Assembly (NCBI GenBank): GCA_017558505.1
Contig: JAFYUM010000008.1
Coordinates: 24,689 to 88,688 of the forward strand
DNA: 64,000 nt
Reading direction: 5' to 3'
Source of the DNA: Ruminococcus sp.
GTDB lineage: Bacteria; Bacillota; Clostridia; Oscillospirales; Ruminococcaceae
Under the pieces are notes generated by a model. The model was not told the DNA's origin. It made no database searches and was given only the letters and a program-made list of their open reading frames with translations. Both the position numbers and the translations under genes were made by a program. Below are positions 50,120 through 59,247 of this stretch, in pieces (the stretch's first letter is position 1; each line of letters begins with the position of its first letter).

Positions 50120-53100
50120 ATGAAGATGAAAAAGCTTATCAGCGGACTCACCTCGGTTGCTCTTTCACTTTCAGCATTTGCAGGAATTAATATTTCCTCA
50201 GATGTTGCGAATGTTAAGGCTGCTGGAGGCGACTGGAAATTTGACTTCGGCGGTTCGGGTGCCGCAAGTGGCTACACGGGAGTTTCAGCCACAGATGGCT
50301 ATAATTCTTCCAGAGGTTATGGATTTATGCAGACGGGTTCTGTTTCAAATGTTACCGCAGGTGGCTCGGGAGTCTATGCCGACGCCGTTCAGTTTAATTC
50401 AGAGGCGGCTGACAATGTATTCAGGGTTGACCTACCAAAGGGTACATATGAGGTTAAGGTTGTTACGGGAAATGTATCACGTACAACTATCAAAATGGAG
50501 GGTATGCTCCAGATTATAAACCTTACGGGCAACAATGCCGCTGAAACAATACAGATACCTGTTACAGACGGAAGTCTTGAAATACAGGCGGTTGCAGGCA
50601 GAGCAAATACAGCTTTTTCAATTTCTGCTGTTGAAATAACGCAGATCAACACCACAGGAGAAACTCCCCCCACAATATGGATATGTGGCGACTCCACCGT
50701 TGCAAGCTATTACAACGTAACCGATACTTCACAGCATGGCTGGGGACAGTTTCTCGGCAGTTATATTGACAGCAGCAAATGGCAGGTGCGTAATCTTGCC
50801 GCTTCAGGACAGTATGCCAAAGGGTTCGTCGACGCAGGACAGTTTGCCCCCGTTGAGTATTACGGAAAATCGGGGGATATTTACGTTATTTCAATCGGTA
50901 TCAATGATACAAATTATTCCAATGCAGAGGAATATTACAACACTGTTACCGATATGGTGAAAAAAACAAAGTCGAAAGGCATGGACGTTGTGCTTGTCAA
51001 ACAGCAGGGCAGACGCGGCGATTTACAGCGCAGTCCTCTCCTTGGGGGACGCTGGTTCGGCGGACAGCTTGACCAGATAGGCAGCGAGCAGAGCGTTACT
51101 GTAGTTGACCTTTTCACAGCATGGCAAAATTTCGGAATGGGTATCGGCTACGACGGCATGGCTGAATATTATGCTATACAGGCAAACGGAAGCAATGATG
51201 ACCTCCACCAGAGTATGAAGGGTGCAAAGAAGCTTGCGGAGCTTATGTCAAAGCTTTACGATTTCGGAAGCGGCAGAGCGATAGTTGCTGAAGCCCTCGA
51301 CGAAAGCATAACATATTCATTCAGAAATGTAAACAGCGGGCTTTATATGGAGGTTGCTGACGGAAAGGCTGAAAGCGGTGCAAATGTGCAGCAGTGGGGG
51401 AAGGAAGGTAACTCCGCCCATAATGTATGGAGGCTTGATTCGGCTGGCGACGGCTACTACTACATCTATTCTGCCCTTTCGGATACAATTGCTCTTGATG
51501 TTTCGGGTAATAAAGCTGCAAATGGTCAGAATATTTGCCTTTATAATTTTAATGGGAATTACAATCAGCAGTTCAAATTTACAAAGAACGCTGATGGCTC
51601 TTATAAAATCCGTACAAGAATTTCAGGTGATATGTCTGCGGTTGAGGTTGAGAGTGCGTATAAAGAGGCAGGGGCAAATATTCAGCAGTGGGAGGTTAAT
51701 GGGGCAAACTGTCAGGACTGGATAGTTGAAAAGGCAGTAATCGAAGAAATTTCCACAATACAGCCACCTACAACAGCTCCTCCGACAACACAGCCTCCTG
51801 TACAGACTGATGTACTTCTTGGTGACGCAAACTGTGACGGATACGTAACTATAGCCGACGCAGCTGCTATTTTTCAGTTCATTGGAAATCAGGATAAATA
51901 TGACCTTTCTGCACAGGGAAAAATAAATGCAGATATAACAGGTGGCGGTATAACAGCCGACGACGCTTTGTTTATCCAGAAAGTAGACGCCGGACTTGAA
52001 AAGCTTCCCGAATATATTCCTCCTGTGACTACAACAACAAAAGAACCTGAAATGATAGCGGATACCTGTTACTTTGCAGTACATCAGACATGGACACTGG
52101 GCGTTGCAGAAACTGTCAACAGCGGATATACAATTGACGAGGGATATGTAAATCTTGATAATGTCCTTGACAGCGAGATTACATTTGCGGTAGAAGTTCC
52201 TGAAAAGGGAAACTATCATACACATATCCTTTTTGCAAACGGCTCCGTAAATGACCGTAAAATGAAAATTTATGTAAACGGTGACAAGAATAATTACTGG
52301 ATGCAGTCATTCCCCTCCACAGGTGCGTGGACTGAATGGCTGGAGTATGGCATTGTGCTTCCGCTTAATGCAGGGAAAAATACAATCCAGCTTGTATCTG
52401 CAACAAGTGAGGGCGGTCCGAATCTTGACTATATCAGACTCACACTCACAGACGAGCCATATGCAGAGGTTTATGATCCTTCATCGGAACAGCAGCCCTC
52501 TGTGAGCTCCAAGCCTACAATTTTCATTGCAGGTGACTCCACAGTTCAGAGCTACAAGGCGTCATATGCTCCGCAGCAGGGCTGGGGATACTATCTCGGC
52601 GACTATTTCAACGACAATGTTACAGTTGCAAATCACTCTCTTGCAGGACGTTCTACAAAGAAGTTCTACGATGAGGGCAGATGGCAGACAATTGTTGACA
52701 GCCTTAAAGAGGGCGACTATGTAATGATTCAGTTTGCCATAAACGATGCCGGACAGTCAAACGCTGACAGATACGCTCCTACCTGCGGAAATGTGAACAA
52801 TCCCTCTGCCGGCTCTTACGAGTGGTATATGACAGAATTTATCAGGACAGCCAAGGAAAAGGGGGCAACTCCCATACTTGTGACAACTGTTATCGGTATG
52901 AAGGCTTATTCAAATGGTAAGTTTGTAAACAGCTATACAAATTATAACGATGCCTGCAAGCAGCTTTCAGCAAAATACAGTGTTCCATGTATTGACCTTA
53001 ATACGATTATGGTAAATCATTATAATTCTGTAGGTTATGATACAGCCAAGAGCTATCACCTTATGGGTGCGGTTTCAGGCTCAACCGACGGCACACATTT

Positions 53101-53191
53101 CTGCGAAAAAGGTGCAAATATCGTAGCAGGACTTGTGGCAAATGATGTGAAATTACAGGGACTTACAGGCCTTGCAGAGAACCTGAAATAA
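50120..53191 (+). CDS. Cellulosomal rhamnogalacturonan acetylesterase, CE12-lectin-dockerin-CBM35-CE12
   Basis: 1,023 residues with a signal peptide (about 1-33). Order: a beta-rich N-terminal domain; the first CE12 SGNH esterase (about 188-380: GDSTV, GINDTN, DDLH); a ricin-type lectin/CBM13 (about 396-545, VQQWG and IQQWE repeats); a Thr/Pro linker; a type I dockerin (about 566-636, GDANCDGYVT); a CBM35-like module (about 647-785); and a second CE12 (about 798-1015: GDSTVQSY, AINDAG, TDGTHF). It deacetylates pectin. The dockerin docks it into a cellulosome through a cohesin. Both esterase copies keep their Ser and Asp-His motifs. Confidence 0.92.
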   Translation: MKMKKLISGLTSVALSLSAFAGINISSDVANVKAAGGDWKFDFGGSGAASGYTGVSATDGYNSSRGYGFMQTGSVSNVTAGGSGVYADAVQFNSEAADNVFRVDLPKGTYEVKVVTGNVSRTTIKMEGMLQIINLTGNNAAETIQIPVTDGSLEIQAVAGRANTAFSISAVEITQINTTGETPPTIWICGDSTVASYYNVTDTSQHGWGQFLGSYIDSSKWQVRNLAASGQYAKGFVDAGQFAPVEYYGKSGDIYVISIGINDTNYSNAEEYYNTVTDMVKKTKSKGMDVVLVKQQGRRGDLQRSPLLGGRWFGGQLDQIGSEQSVTVVDLFTAWQNFGMGIGYDGMAEYYAIQANGSNDDLHQSMKGAKKLAELMSKLYDFGSGRAIVAEALDESITYSFRNVNSGLYMEVADGKAESGANVQQWGKEGNSAHNVWRLDSAGDGYYYIYSALSDTIALDVSGNKAANGQNICLYNFNGNYNQQFKFTKNADGSYKIRTRISGDMSAVEVESAYKEAGANIQQWEVNGANCQDWIVEKAVIEEISTIQPPTTAPPTTQPPVQTDVLLGDANCDGYVTIADAAAIFQFIGNQDKYDLSAQGKINADITGGGITADDALFIQKVDAGLEKLPEYIPPVTTTTKEPEMIADTCYFAVHQTWTLGVAETVNSGYTIDEGYVNLDNVLDSEITFAVEVPEKGNYHTHILFANGSVNDRKMKIYVNGDKNNYWMQSFPSTGAWTEWLEYGIVLPLNAGKNTIQLVSATSEGGPNLDYIRLTLTDEPYAEVYDPSSEQQPSVSSKPTIFIAGDSTVQSYKASYAPQQGWGYYLGDYFNDNVTVANHSLAGRSTKKFYDEGRWQTIVDSLKEGDYVMIQFAINDAGQSNADRYAPTCGNVNNPSAGSYEWYMTEFIRTAKEKGATPILVTTVIGMKAYSNGKFVNSYTNYNDACKQLSAKYSVPCIDLNTIMVNHYNSVGYDTAKSYHLMGAVSGSTDGTHFCEKGANIVAGLVANDVKLQGLTGLAENLK

Positions 53192-53230
53192 AATTTATGA
53201 AAATTTTTTGGATTTTTTTTGAAAAAAGGC

Positions 53231-53259
53231 TTGCATTTTCTGAAAGTATGTGCTATAAT
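53231..53259 (+). promoter_or_regulatory. Promoter of rpmB
   Basis: TTGCAT (53231-53236), 17 bases, TATAAT (53254-53259). Confidence 0.75.
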
Positions 53260-53332
53260 ATTAATGTTGCTATTTTAGAAGCTGATTTTGCTTGTATAAA
53301 AGCTATGATTTAAGGTAAGGAGGTGCAGCCTG

Positions 53333-53518
53333 ATGGCAAAGTGCAGTATTTGCGGAAAGGGAGTTACATTCGGAATCAAGGTGTCACACTCTCACAGACG
53401 TACAAACAGAACATGGAAGCCTAATGTAAAGCGCGTTAAGGCTATCGTCAAGGGTACTCCTTGTCATATCTACGCTTGCTCAAGATGCCTGCGTTCTGGT
53501 AAGGTTGAAAGAGCTTAA
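53333..53518 (+). CDS. rpmB: 50S ribosomal protein L28
   Basis: 61 residues, full length. MAKCSICGKG and a later CSRCLRSGK give a zinc-binding CxxC pair, so this is the zinc-containing form. VSHSHRRTNRTWKPNVKRV is the family core. AAGGAGGTG precedes the ATG. It forms a single-gene unit with its own promoter and terminator. Confidence 0.97.
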   Translation: MAKCSICGKGVTFGIKVSHSHRRTNRTWKPNVKRVKAIVKGTPCHIYACSRCLRSGKVERA

Positions 53519-53535
53519 TTGCATTAAGAGAATTT

Positions 53536-53566
53536 AGGGCAGTCTGCGGACTGTCCTTTATTTTTT
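53536..53566 (+). terminator. rpmB terminator
   Basis: AGGGCAGTC-TGCG-GACTGTCCT then TTATTTTTT. Confidence 0.85.
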
Positions 53567-53586
53567 ATGAAATTTTTGTGTAGTAC

Positions 53587-53615
53587 TTGAAATATTCCTT
53601 GATTTGTAGTATAAT
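53587..53615 (+). promoter_or_regulatory. Promoter of the site-2-protease-like/scpAB operon
   Basis: TTGAAA (53587-53592), 17 bases, TATAAT (53610-53615). Confidence 0.78.
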
Positions 53616-53648
53616 ATTAATAAGTATTATTTTGGAGGACTATCTGAT

Positions 53649-54320
53649 ATGGATTATACACTTGAATTGATTATGCGTTTTTTCTCAAGAGCACTTATGC
53701 TCCTTCTTGTTTTACCTATTATGAACTGTGCAAAGGGACTGGTTGCAAAAAAACAGGGAGATGATACTGCTGAAATGGCTGGACGTATTACCCTCAACCC
53801 AATGGCACACCTTGATATGCTTGGCTCACTTATGATTCTGCTCATAGGCTTCGGCTGGTCAAAGCCTATGCCTATAAATTATAATCGTATGAGAAATACG
53901 AAAAAGGGCATAATTCTTGTGGCTCTTACAGGACCTCTTTCTCTTTTCCTTATGTCAATTGTATGTCGTAATATTGCCGCTGTTGTGCTTAGATTTTTAG
54001 GTGCGGAAACAATTGCAAGCTGGGCGATATGGCTTATATTTGTATTACTTTCGGGTATCAGCGTGTCTATCGGTGTTCTTCATCTTCTTCCGTTCCCCGG
54101 AATGGACGGCTTCACACTTCTTTACTATCTTACAGGTAATAAATTTGCGGCTTGGTATCATAAGAATCAAAGAGCAATCGATCAGTATTCCTTCTATGTA
54201 TTTATGGGACTTATTCTCATAGGCAGACTTACAAACGGAATTATTGATCCTATCGGCTGGATTATCAATATATTTGACTGGCTGCTGGACTGGACGACTA
54301 TCTGGACGTATTTTATATAA
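53649..54320 (+). CDS. Site-2 protease (M50) homologue lacking the HExxH active site
   Basis: 223 residues with about five membrane helices. After the first helix the family reads IHEFAHAW; here residues 23-30 are PIMNCAKG, so both zinc histidines and the catalytic Glu are replaced (Met25, Asn26, Lys29). The rest is well kept: GDDTAEMAGRITLNPMAHLD, GFGWSKPMPIN, and the last motif as LLPFPGMDGF. It is therefore a probable pseudoprotease. It heads the scpA-scpB operon, 4 bases before scpA. M50 relatives often stand before scpA in Clostridia. Its role could be binding or regulation. Confidence 0.8.
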   Translation: MDYTLELIMRFFSRALMLLLVLPIMNCAKGLVAKKQGDDTAEMAGRITLNPMAHLDMLGSLMILLIGFGWSKPMPINYNRMRNTKKGIILVALTGPLSLFLMSIVCRNIAAVVLRFLGAETIASWAIWLIFVLLSGISVSIGVLHLLPFPGMDGFTLLYYLTGNKFAAWYHKNQRAIDQYSFYVFMGLILIGRLTNGIIDPIGWIINIFDWLLDWTTIWTYFI

Positions 54321-54324
54321 CAAT

Positions 54325-55083
54325 ATGGCTGTAATAACATATAAACTGGAAAATTTTGAAGGCCCTCTTGATGTGCTTCTTGCTCTTATAACAAAGCATA
54401 AGCTGAATATTTATGATATTGAGATTTCAAAGCTTTTAGAGCAGTACCTCCTGTTTATCGAGGAGGCGCATATGATGAATTTAGAGCTTGCAGGGGAATT
54501 TCTTGAAATGGCTGCAAGGCTTATTTACATCAAGACAGCGGCACTTCTCCCGAAACCCGAAGAAGCTGAACAGCTTAAAAAGGAGCTTGAGGGCGAGCTT
54601 ATTGAGCTTTCATTGTGTAAGCTTGCGGCGGCGGCACTTGCCAAAAAGAATATCGGCGGAGATGTTTTCGTCCGTCAGCCTATGGAAATCGAGGCTGATA
54701 TGACTTATAACCTTGTTCACGATCCGCAGGTGCTCGTAAAGGCATATAATGGAATATCGGTAAAAAAGGTAAAACCCGAAAACAAGCGGATAAACATCGA
54801 AAATAAGATAAATTCCGTAGTAAAGCGACGTATAGTTCCCGTACTTACAAAGGTTGTACATATTCTCCGTGAGCTTTATTCCACGGGGGAATGTGCAATG
54901 GACAAGCTGTACGCAGGCGTTACTGACAGATCGGAGCGTGTTGCTACTTTCCTTGCAGTGTTGGAGCTTACACGTTTTGGAAGAATAACCATAAGCGAGG
55001 ATAATACCCTCGTCTATTTCAAGGGCGATAAAAGCAGAGAGGGGCGTAGGCGTTGGAAATCAAAGAGAAACTCGGAGCAATAG
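54325..55083 (+). CDS. scpA: Segregation and condensation protein A
   Basis: 252 residues from the ATG 4 bases after the previous stop, with no clear ribosome binding site, so translation is probably coupled. The kleisin N-terminus is KLENFEGPLDVLLALITKHKLNIYDIEI, and LAGEFLEMAARLIYIKTAALLP is the SMC-neck contact. The C-terminal winged helix has ERVATFLAVLELTRFGRI. With ScpB it forms the SMC condensin that compacts and segregates the chromosome. Confidence 0.93.
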   Translation: MAVITYKLENFEGPLDVLLALITKHKLNIYDIEISKLLEQYLLFIEEAHMMNLELAGEFLEMAARLIYIKTAALLPKPEEAEQLKKELEGELIELSLCKLAAAALAKKNIGGDVFVRQPMEIEADMTYNLVHDPQVLVKAYNGISVKKVKPENKRINIENKINSVVKRRIVPVLTKVVHILRELYSTGECAMDKLYAGVTDRSERVATFLAVLELTRFGRITISEDNTLVYFKGDKSREGRRRWKSKRNSEQ

Positions 55084-55601
55084 AAGCGGTGCTTTTTGCA
55101 AGCGGCGAGCCTGTGGAGCTTTATCGACTTGCCGAGGCTGTTGCCGTTGATGTGGGAACACTTCCCTCATTGATAAGACTTCTGAACGAGAGATACGAGG
55201 ACTACGGCGGCGGAATTGTTATAAAAAAGCTTGACAGCAGCTATCAGATGTGCAGTCGGGAGGAATACGCTCCGCAGATACGACAGATTCTTGAAACAAA
55301 AAGAAATGTACCCTTATCCAATGCGGCGATGGAGGTATTGACCATAATTGCCTATAATCAACCTGTTACAAAGGGATTTGTGGAAAACGTCAGAGGAGTT
55401 GACAGCTCATCTGTAGTAAATAATCTTGTGGAAAAGGGCCTTATTGAGGAAGCGGGAAGGCTTGACGTCCCGGGAAAGCCTGTGGTATACCGTACAACGT
55501 CTGTTTTTCTGCGTAGCTTCGGGCTTGCATCGTTGGCGGAATTACCCCCTTTGTCCGATTTCAGGGAAAAGGAACAGCTTGAATTTGACCTTGATAACTA
55601 A
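55053..55601 (+). CDS. scpB: Segregation and condensation protein B
   Basis: 182 residues from a TTG start that overlaps scpA by 31 bases; GAGGGGCG precedes it. The family core reads GAIEAVLFASGEPV and AAMEVLTIIAYNQPVTKGFVENVRGVDSS, forming two winged helices. It is the kite subunit of the SMC-ScpAB complex. Confidence 0.93.
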   Translation: MEIKEKLGAIEAVLFASGEPVELYRLAEAVAVDVGTLPSLIRLLNERYEDYGGGIVIKKLDSSYQMCSREEYAPQIRQILETKRNVPLSNAAMEVLTIIAYNQPVTKGFVENVRGVDSSSVVNNLVEKGLIEEAGRLDVPGKPVVYRTTSVFLRSFGLASLAELPPLSDFREKEQLEFDLDN

Positions 55602-55622
55602 TTTATGTAAAGGGGCGGTGGA

Positions 55623-56489
55623 ATGATCGTACTCAAGATATTGTTATGGATACTTCTCGTCCTGTTGGGAATTGTCCTGTTTGTGCTCATAATGCCTGTT
55701 TCCGTAAGCGGAAGCTACATCGGCGGGAAAGTGGCTTACAGCGTTAAATTTGCATTTCTACCCGTTTTCAACTCAAAGGGCAGTGGTATTGTCAATAAAC
55801 TGCTTCAATGGCGGAAGAAAAAAATGGACGCCAAAAATGATGAGCCGAAAGATGAGCAGGCGGCGGAGGAAACTTCTGCGGAGGATATAACAACAGTAAA
55901 TGAGGATATTTCAGTTGAAACAGAGGAAGCGTCAGTAGCCGCCGAGGAAAAAACTACAGAAAATACCACGGATGTGGAGGAAACTACGGAAACTGAAACA
56001 CAAGCCGAAGCTGTTGAAGCGGAGGAGGTATCGGATATTCTCGAACAACCCTTGAAGCCCGAACAGCCGGAGCTTCTTGAAAAAACCTCCAATGACGAGC
56101 CGGAAAAACCTTCAAAGCTTGAATTTATTCTTGGTCTGTGGGAGGCTGCTGACCGTCCGTTGCTGAAAATATTCAAGGGAATTAAAATCAGCGAGCTGTA
56201 CATTGATTTTTTCATAGCCAACGAGGACGCCTATAAATGTGCCCTCAACTACGGGAAAATCAGTGGTACATTGTATAATATAATAGCGTGGCTCAGCGTT
56301 TTATTTAACGTGAAGCTGAAAACAGTAGATATTAACCCTCTGTTCGGACAGAAAAAGAGTCAGTGGGACGTATCGCTGAAAATCAGCCTGTGCCTTATTA
56401 CAATGGTTATTGCAGGACTTCAATTCCTGTTAATATATTTATTCAGAGTATTAATCCCCTCAAAAATACAATTAAAAAAAGCGAGGTAA
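55623..56489 (+). CDS. DUF2953-type membrane protein
   Basis: 288 residues. An N-terminal membrane helix (about 3-27) is followed by a short beta region, an acidic Thr/Glu/Val linker (about 65-160), and a conserved C-terminal half with ISELYIDFFIANEDAYKCALNYGKISG and a second membrane helix. The family usually precedes gerW (ytfJ), as it does here. Function is unknown; a sporulation link is inferred from context. Confidence 0.7.
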   Translation: MIVLKILLWILLVLLGIVLFVLIMPVSVSGSYIGGKVAYSVKFAFLPVFNSKGSGIVNKLLQWRKKKMDAKNDEPKDEQAAEETSAEDITTVNEDISVETEEASVAAEEKTTENTTDVEETTETETQAEAVEAEEVSDILEQPLKPEQPELLEKTSNDEPEKPSKLEFILGLWEAADRPLLKIFKGIKISELYIDFFIANEDAYKCALNYGKISGTLYNIIAWLSVLFNVKLKTVDINPLFGQKKSQWDVSLKISLCLITMVIAGLQFLLIYLFRVLIPSKIQLKKAR

Positions 56490-56495
56490 TGACTT

Positions 56496-56918
56496 ATGGC
56501 TACAGAAAAGAAAACTATAAATGACCTTTTAGGTATTTCACTTGATAAAATCAAGGAAATGGCAGACACAAGCGCTATAATCGGCGATCCTATCACAACA
56601 CCTGATGGTACAACTGTTATTCCCGTTTCAAAGGTGTCCTATGGTTTTGCGTCAGGCGGTTCTGATTTGCCCTCAAAGTATGATAAGGAGCTTTTCGGAG
56701 GCGGTGCAGGTGCTGGTGTAAGCATAAAGCCGGAGGGATTTCTCGTTATTTCTCCCGATGGCTCTGTAAAAATGGTGGGTATGGATTCTGGCAGCGATCC
56801 AATCAGCTCTGCTGTCAATGCAGTACCCGGAATTGTTGAAAAGGTGCAGGCATTCCTTGCAAAGAAAAAAGGCGGCGAATCCGCAGAGAGTACCGCAGAT
56901 GTAACTATCAGCGATTAA
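56496..56918 (+). CDS. gerW: GerW (YtfJ) family sporulation protein
   Basis: 140 residues. DTSAIIGDPITTPDGTTVIPVSKVSYGFASGG is the family core, followed by a Gly-rich GGGAGAGVSIKPEGFLVI. In Bacillus, YtfJ/GerW is made in the forespore and is needed for proper germination. It starts 6 bases after the DUF2953 gene, with GAGGTAATG before the ATG. Confidence 0.9.
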   Translation: MATEKKTINDLLGISLDKIKEMADTSAIIGDPITTPDGTTVIPVSKVSYGFASGGSDLPSKYDKELFGGGAGAGVSIKPEGFLVISPDGSVKMVGMDSGSDPISSAVNAVPGIVEKVQAFLAKKKGGESAESTADVTISD

Positions 56919-56971
56919 TAGTGTAGCATAAAACAGAGCATTTCCGCATATTTTTCTGTGGAGGTGTCTGT

Positions 56972-58117
56972 ATGAAGAAAATTATTGCTCTTTTTGCTGC
57001 GGTGGGATGCATTCTGACAGTGGATGTATCCGTGGTTTATGCTGAAAATATTGATATAACTGCAAAAGCTGCTGTGGTGATTTCTGCCGATACAGGGGAG
57101 ATTGTCTACTCAAAAAACAGCAGGGAAAAGCTGCCTATGGCGAGCACCACAAAGATTATGTCTGCACTTCTATGTCTTGAAAGCGGCGATTTATATGAGC
57201 CTTTTGTGGTAGACTCCGAAGCTATAAAGGTGGAGGGTTCGTCAATGGGCTTGCAGGAGGGTGATATTGTTACTAAATATGCCCTTGCCTGCGGAATGCT
57301 GCTGCCCTCCGGAAATGACGGTGCCAATGCTGCTGCTGTTAAAATTGCAGGCAGTATGGAGACTTTTGCAGAGCTTATGAACGACAGAGCACAGAAAATA
57401 GGCATGTCAAGGACTTATTTCGTCACTCCCTCGGGACTTGAGGGGGAGGGGCACGGCTCATCTGCCGAAGATATGGCAATTCTTGCAGCAGAAGCACTGA
57501 AAAATGACCTGTTCAGAGAAATCTGCTCTTCAGCGACAATGAAGCTGGAATATGGCAATCCGCCTTATACACGGTGGCTTAAAAATACGAATAAGCTGCT
57601 GAATATGTACGAGGGCGTGTACGGTGTGAAAACAGGCTTTACAGACGAAGCGGGGCGATGCCTTGTTTCCGCCTGTGAGCGTGAGGGAAAGCGGCTTATC
57701 TGTGTTACTCTCAATGCTCCCGACGACTGGAACGACCATATAAAGCTGTATGAAAACTGCTTTGAAAAGGTGAAAACAGCGGAATTGAACATTCCGTGTG
57801 AGATGTATGTCAATCTTGCTGGTTCATATAAAGATATTCTTCCTGTTGCGGTGGGGGAGGATATTGATGATTTTACGGTTTATAACTGTGATACATCAGG
57901 CCTTATGTATACAGTTGCCGCTTCGCCCTTTGTGTATGCTCCTGTAAAGGCAGGAGATATGGTGGCGGAGCTGATTATTTCAGACGATGAAAGGGAACTT
58001 AAAAGACTTCCCTTGTACGCTGCGGAGGACGCAGAGTATAAATTGCCCGAAAGTGACGAAAAATCGGGAAATATTATTACGAAAGCAAAGGATATAATTG
58101 GCAAATGGAAAAGATAA
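56972..58117 (+). CDS. dacF: D-alanyl-D-alanine carboxypeptidase (DacF/PBP5 family)
   Basis: 381 residues with a signal peptide (about 1-24). The S11 peptidase motifs are MASTTKIMSALL (SxxK Ser about 55), LPSGNDGAN (SGN type) and YGVKTGFTDEAG (KTG). A C-terminal beta domain and an amphipathic end helix follow. It trims pentapeptides in peptidoglycan; DacF-type enzymes act in spore cortex formation. It lies in a sporulation context beside gerW. Confidence 0.9.
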   Translation: MKKIIALFAAVGCILTVDVSVVYAENIDITAKAAVVISADTGEIVYSKNSREKLPMASTTKIMSALLCLESGDLYEPFVVDSEAIKVEGSSMGLQEGDIVTKYALACGMLLPSGNDGANAAAVKIAGSMETFAELMNDRAQKIGMSRTYFVTPSGLEGEGHGSSAEDMAILAAEALKNDLFREICSSATMKLEYGNPPYTRWLKNTNKLLNMYEGVYGVKTGFTDEAGRCLVSACEREGKRLICVTLNAPDDWNDHIKLYENCFEKVKTAELNIPCEMYVNLAGSYKDILPVAVGEDIDDFTVYNCDTSGLMYTVAASPFVYAPVKAGDMVAELIISDDERELKRLPLYAAEDAEYKLPESDEKSGNIITKAKDIIGKWKR

Positions 58118-58836
58118 GAATACAGAAAATGATAGCCGACAGCGGCTACTGCTCACGCCGTAAGGCAGAGGAGCTTATTTCAAAAGGTAAGGTAAAGCTC
58201 AACGGACACCCTGTAAAATTAGGTGATAAATGCGGTTTCCACGACCTTATTACTATTGACGGTGAGCGTATTTATATGCCACGAAAGAGAAATTTTGTCT
58301 ATATTATGATGAATAAACCCCGTGGCTATGTTACAACGGTTTCAGATGAACTTGACCGCCGCTGTGTAATGGATTTGCTGGAGGGCGTTGAGGAGCGTGT
58401 ATATCCTGTAGGACGTCTTGACAGAAATTCCGAGGGACTTCTCCTCTTTACAAATGACGGTGAATTTGCCAACAGCATTATGCACCCGAGTCGCCATATT
58501 GCAAAGACATACCGTGTAACGGTTCGCCCCGATATAAGCGATGACCAGCTTATTCAGCTTTCAAGCGGAGTTGAAATTGACGGTAGAAAAACTCTTCCTG
58601 CCAATGTTGTTGTAAAGGAAAAACAGCCGGGCAGGGTAGTTATGCTTATAACTATCCATGAGGGAAGAAATCGCCAGATCCGTAAGATGTGCGAGGCTGT
58701 GGGACTTGAGGTTGCACGACTCCGTCGTGTAAGTATCGGACCTATCCGTCTTGGTATGCTTAAACCGGGTGCCTGGCGTGAGCTTACAGCTGACGAGCTC
58801 CGTGCATTGAGAACGGCTATCGGCAAGGAGAAATAA
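58105..58836 (+). CDS. rluB: 23S rRNA/rRNA pseudouridine synthase RluB-like
   Basis: 243 residues; the ATG overlaps dacF by 13 bases. The N-terminal S4 domain (IQKMIADSGYCSRRKAEELI) is followed by the RsuA/RluB catalytic motif PVGRLDRNSEGLLLFTNDG with the active Asp. The late motif is HEGRNRQIRKMCEAVGLEV. It makes pseudouridine in rRNA. Confidence 0.92.
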   Translation: MEKIRIQKMIADSGYCSRRKAEELISKGKVKLNGHPVKLGDKCGFHDLITIDGERIYMPRKRNFVYIMMNKPRGYVTTVSDELDRRCVMDLLEGVEERVYPVGRLDRNSEGLLLFTNDGEFANSIMHPSRHIAKTYRVTVRPDISDDQLIQLSSGVEIDGRKTLPANVVVKEKQPGRVVMLITIHEGRNRQIRKMCEAVGLEVARLRRVSIGPIRLGMLKPGAWRELTADELRALRTAIGKEK

Positions 58837-58841
58837 TTGTT

Positions 58842-59228
58842 ATGCTGGAGATACAGGAGAGATTTGATACCACAGGCTATGAATATATCATAGAGGCGGC
58901 AGGTGAGAATATTCCCCATATAACTGAGGCTATGGACGGCGGCAGGGCTATCGGCTTTATTGCCTATGCCTATAAATCGGATAAAACCGTGGTTTACGAC
59001 TACGATGACGGTGGCGACCTTATGCTCTGTGACGGACTTGTCCGTTCGGTTATGTTCAAAAGCGTGCTGAAAGGCATTGAAACTATGGAATTCAGCCTGC
59101 CTGATAATGGAAAGCTGAATAATCTTATAAGGCTGAAATTTCTTGCAGAGGGCGAGGTTATATGCAATGACCTGAACAGTTTTATGAACGGCTGTCAGCA
59201 CTGCAAGAAAGGTAATGCCGAAAAATAA
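58842..59228 (+). CDS. Conserved hypothetical protein next to rluB
   Basis: 128 residues, with no signal or membrane segment. DGGDLMLCDGLVRSVMFKSV and KGIETMEFSL resemble the central part of small clostridial proteins suspected to have a reduced GNAT-like fold. The C-terminus has CQHCKKG, a possible metal site. It starts 5 bases after rluB, with AAGGAG 12 bases upstream. I do not recognise a function. Confidence 0.6.
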   Translation: MLEIQERFDTTGYEYIIEAAGENIPHITEAMDGGRAIGFIAYAYKSDKTVVYDYDDGGDLMLCDGLVRSVMFKSVLKGIETMEFSLPDNGKLNNLIRLKFLAEGEVICNDLNSFMNGCQHCKKGNAEK

Positions 59229-59247
59229 CTGAAAATGGAGGGATTAT

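Noticed and set aside
53333..53518. Ribosomal protein gene cluster
   Set aside because: rpmB stands alone with its own promoter and terminator; no other ribosomal protein gene is adjacent.
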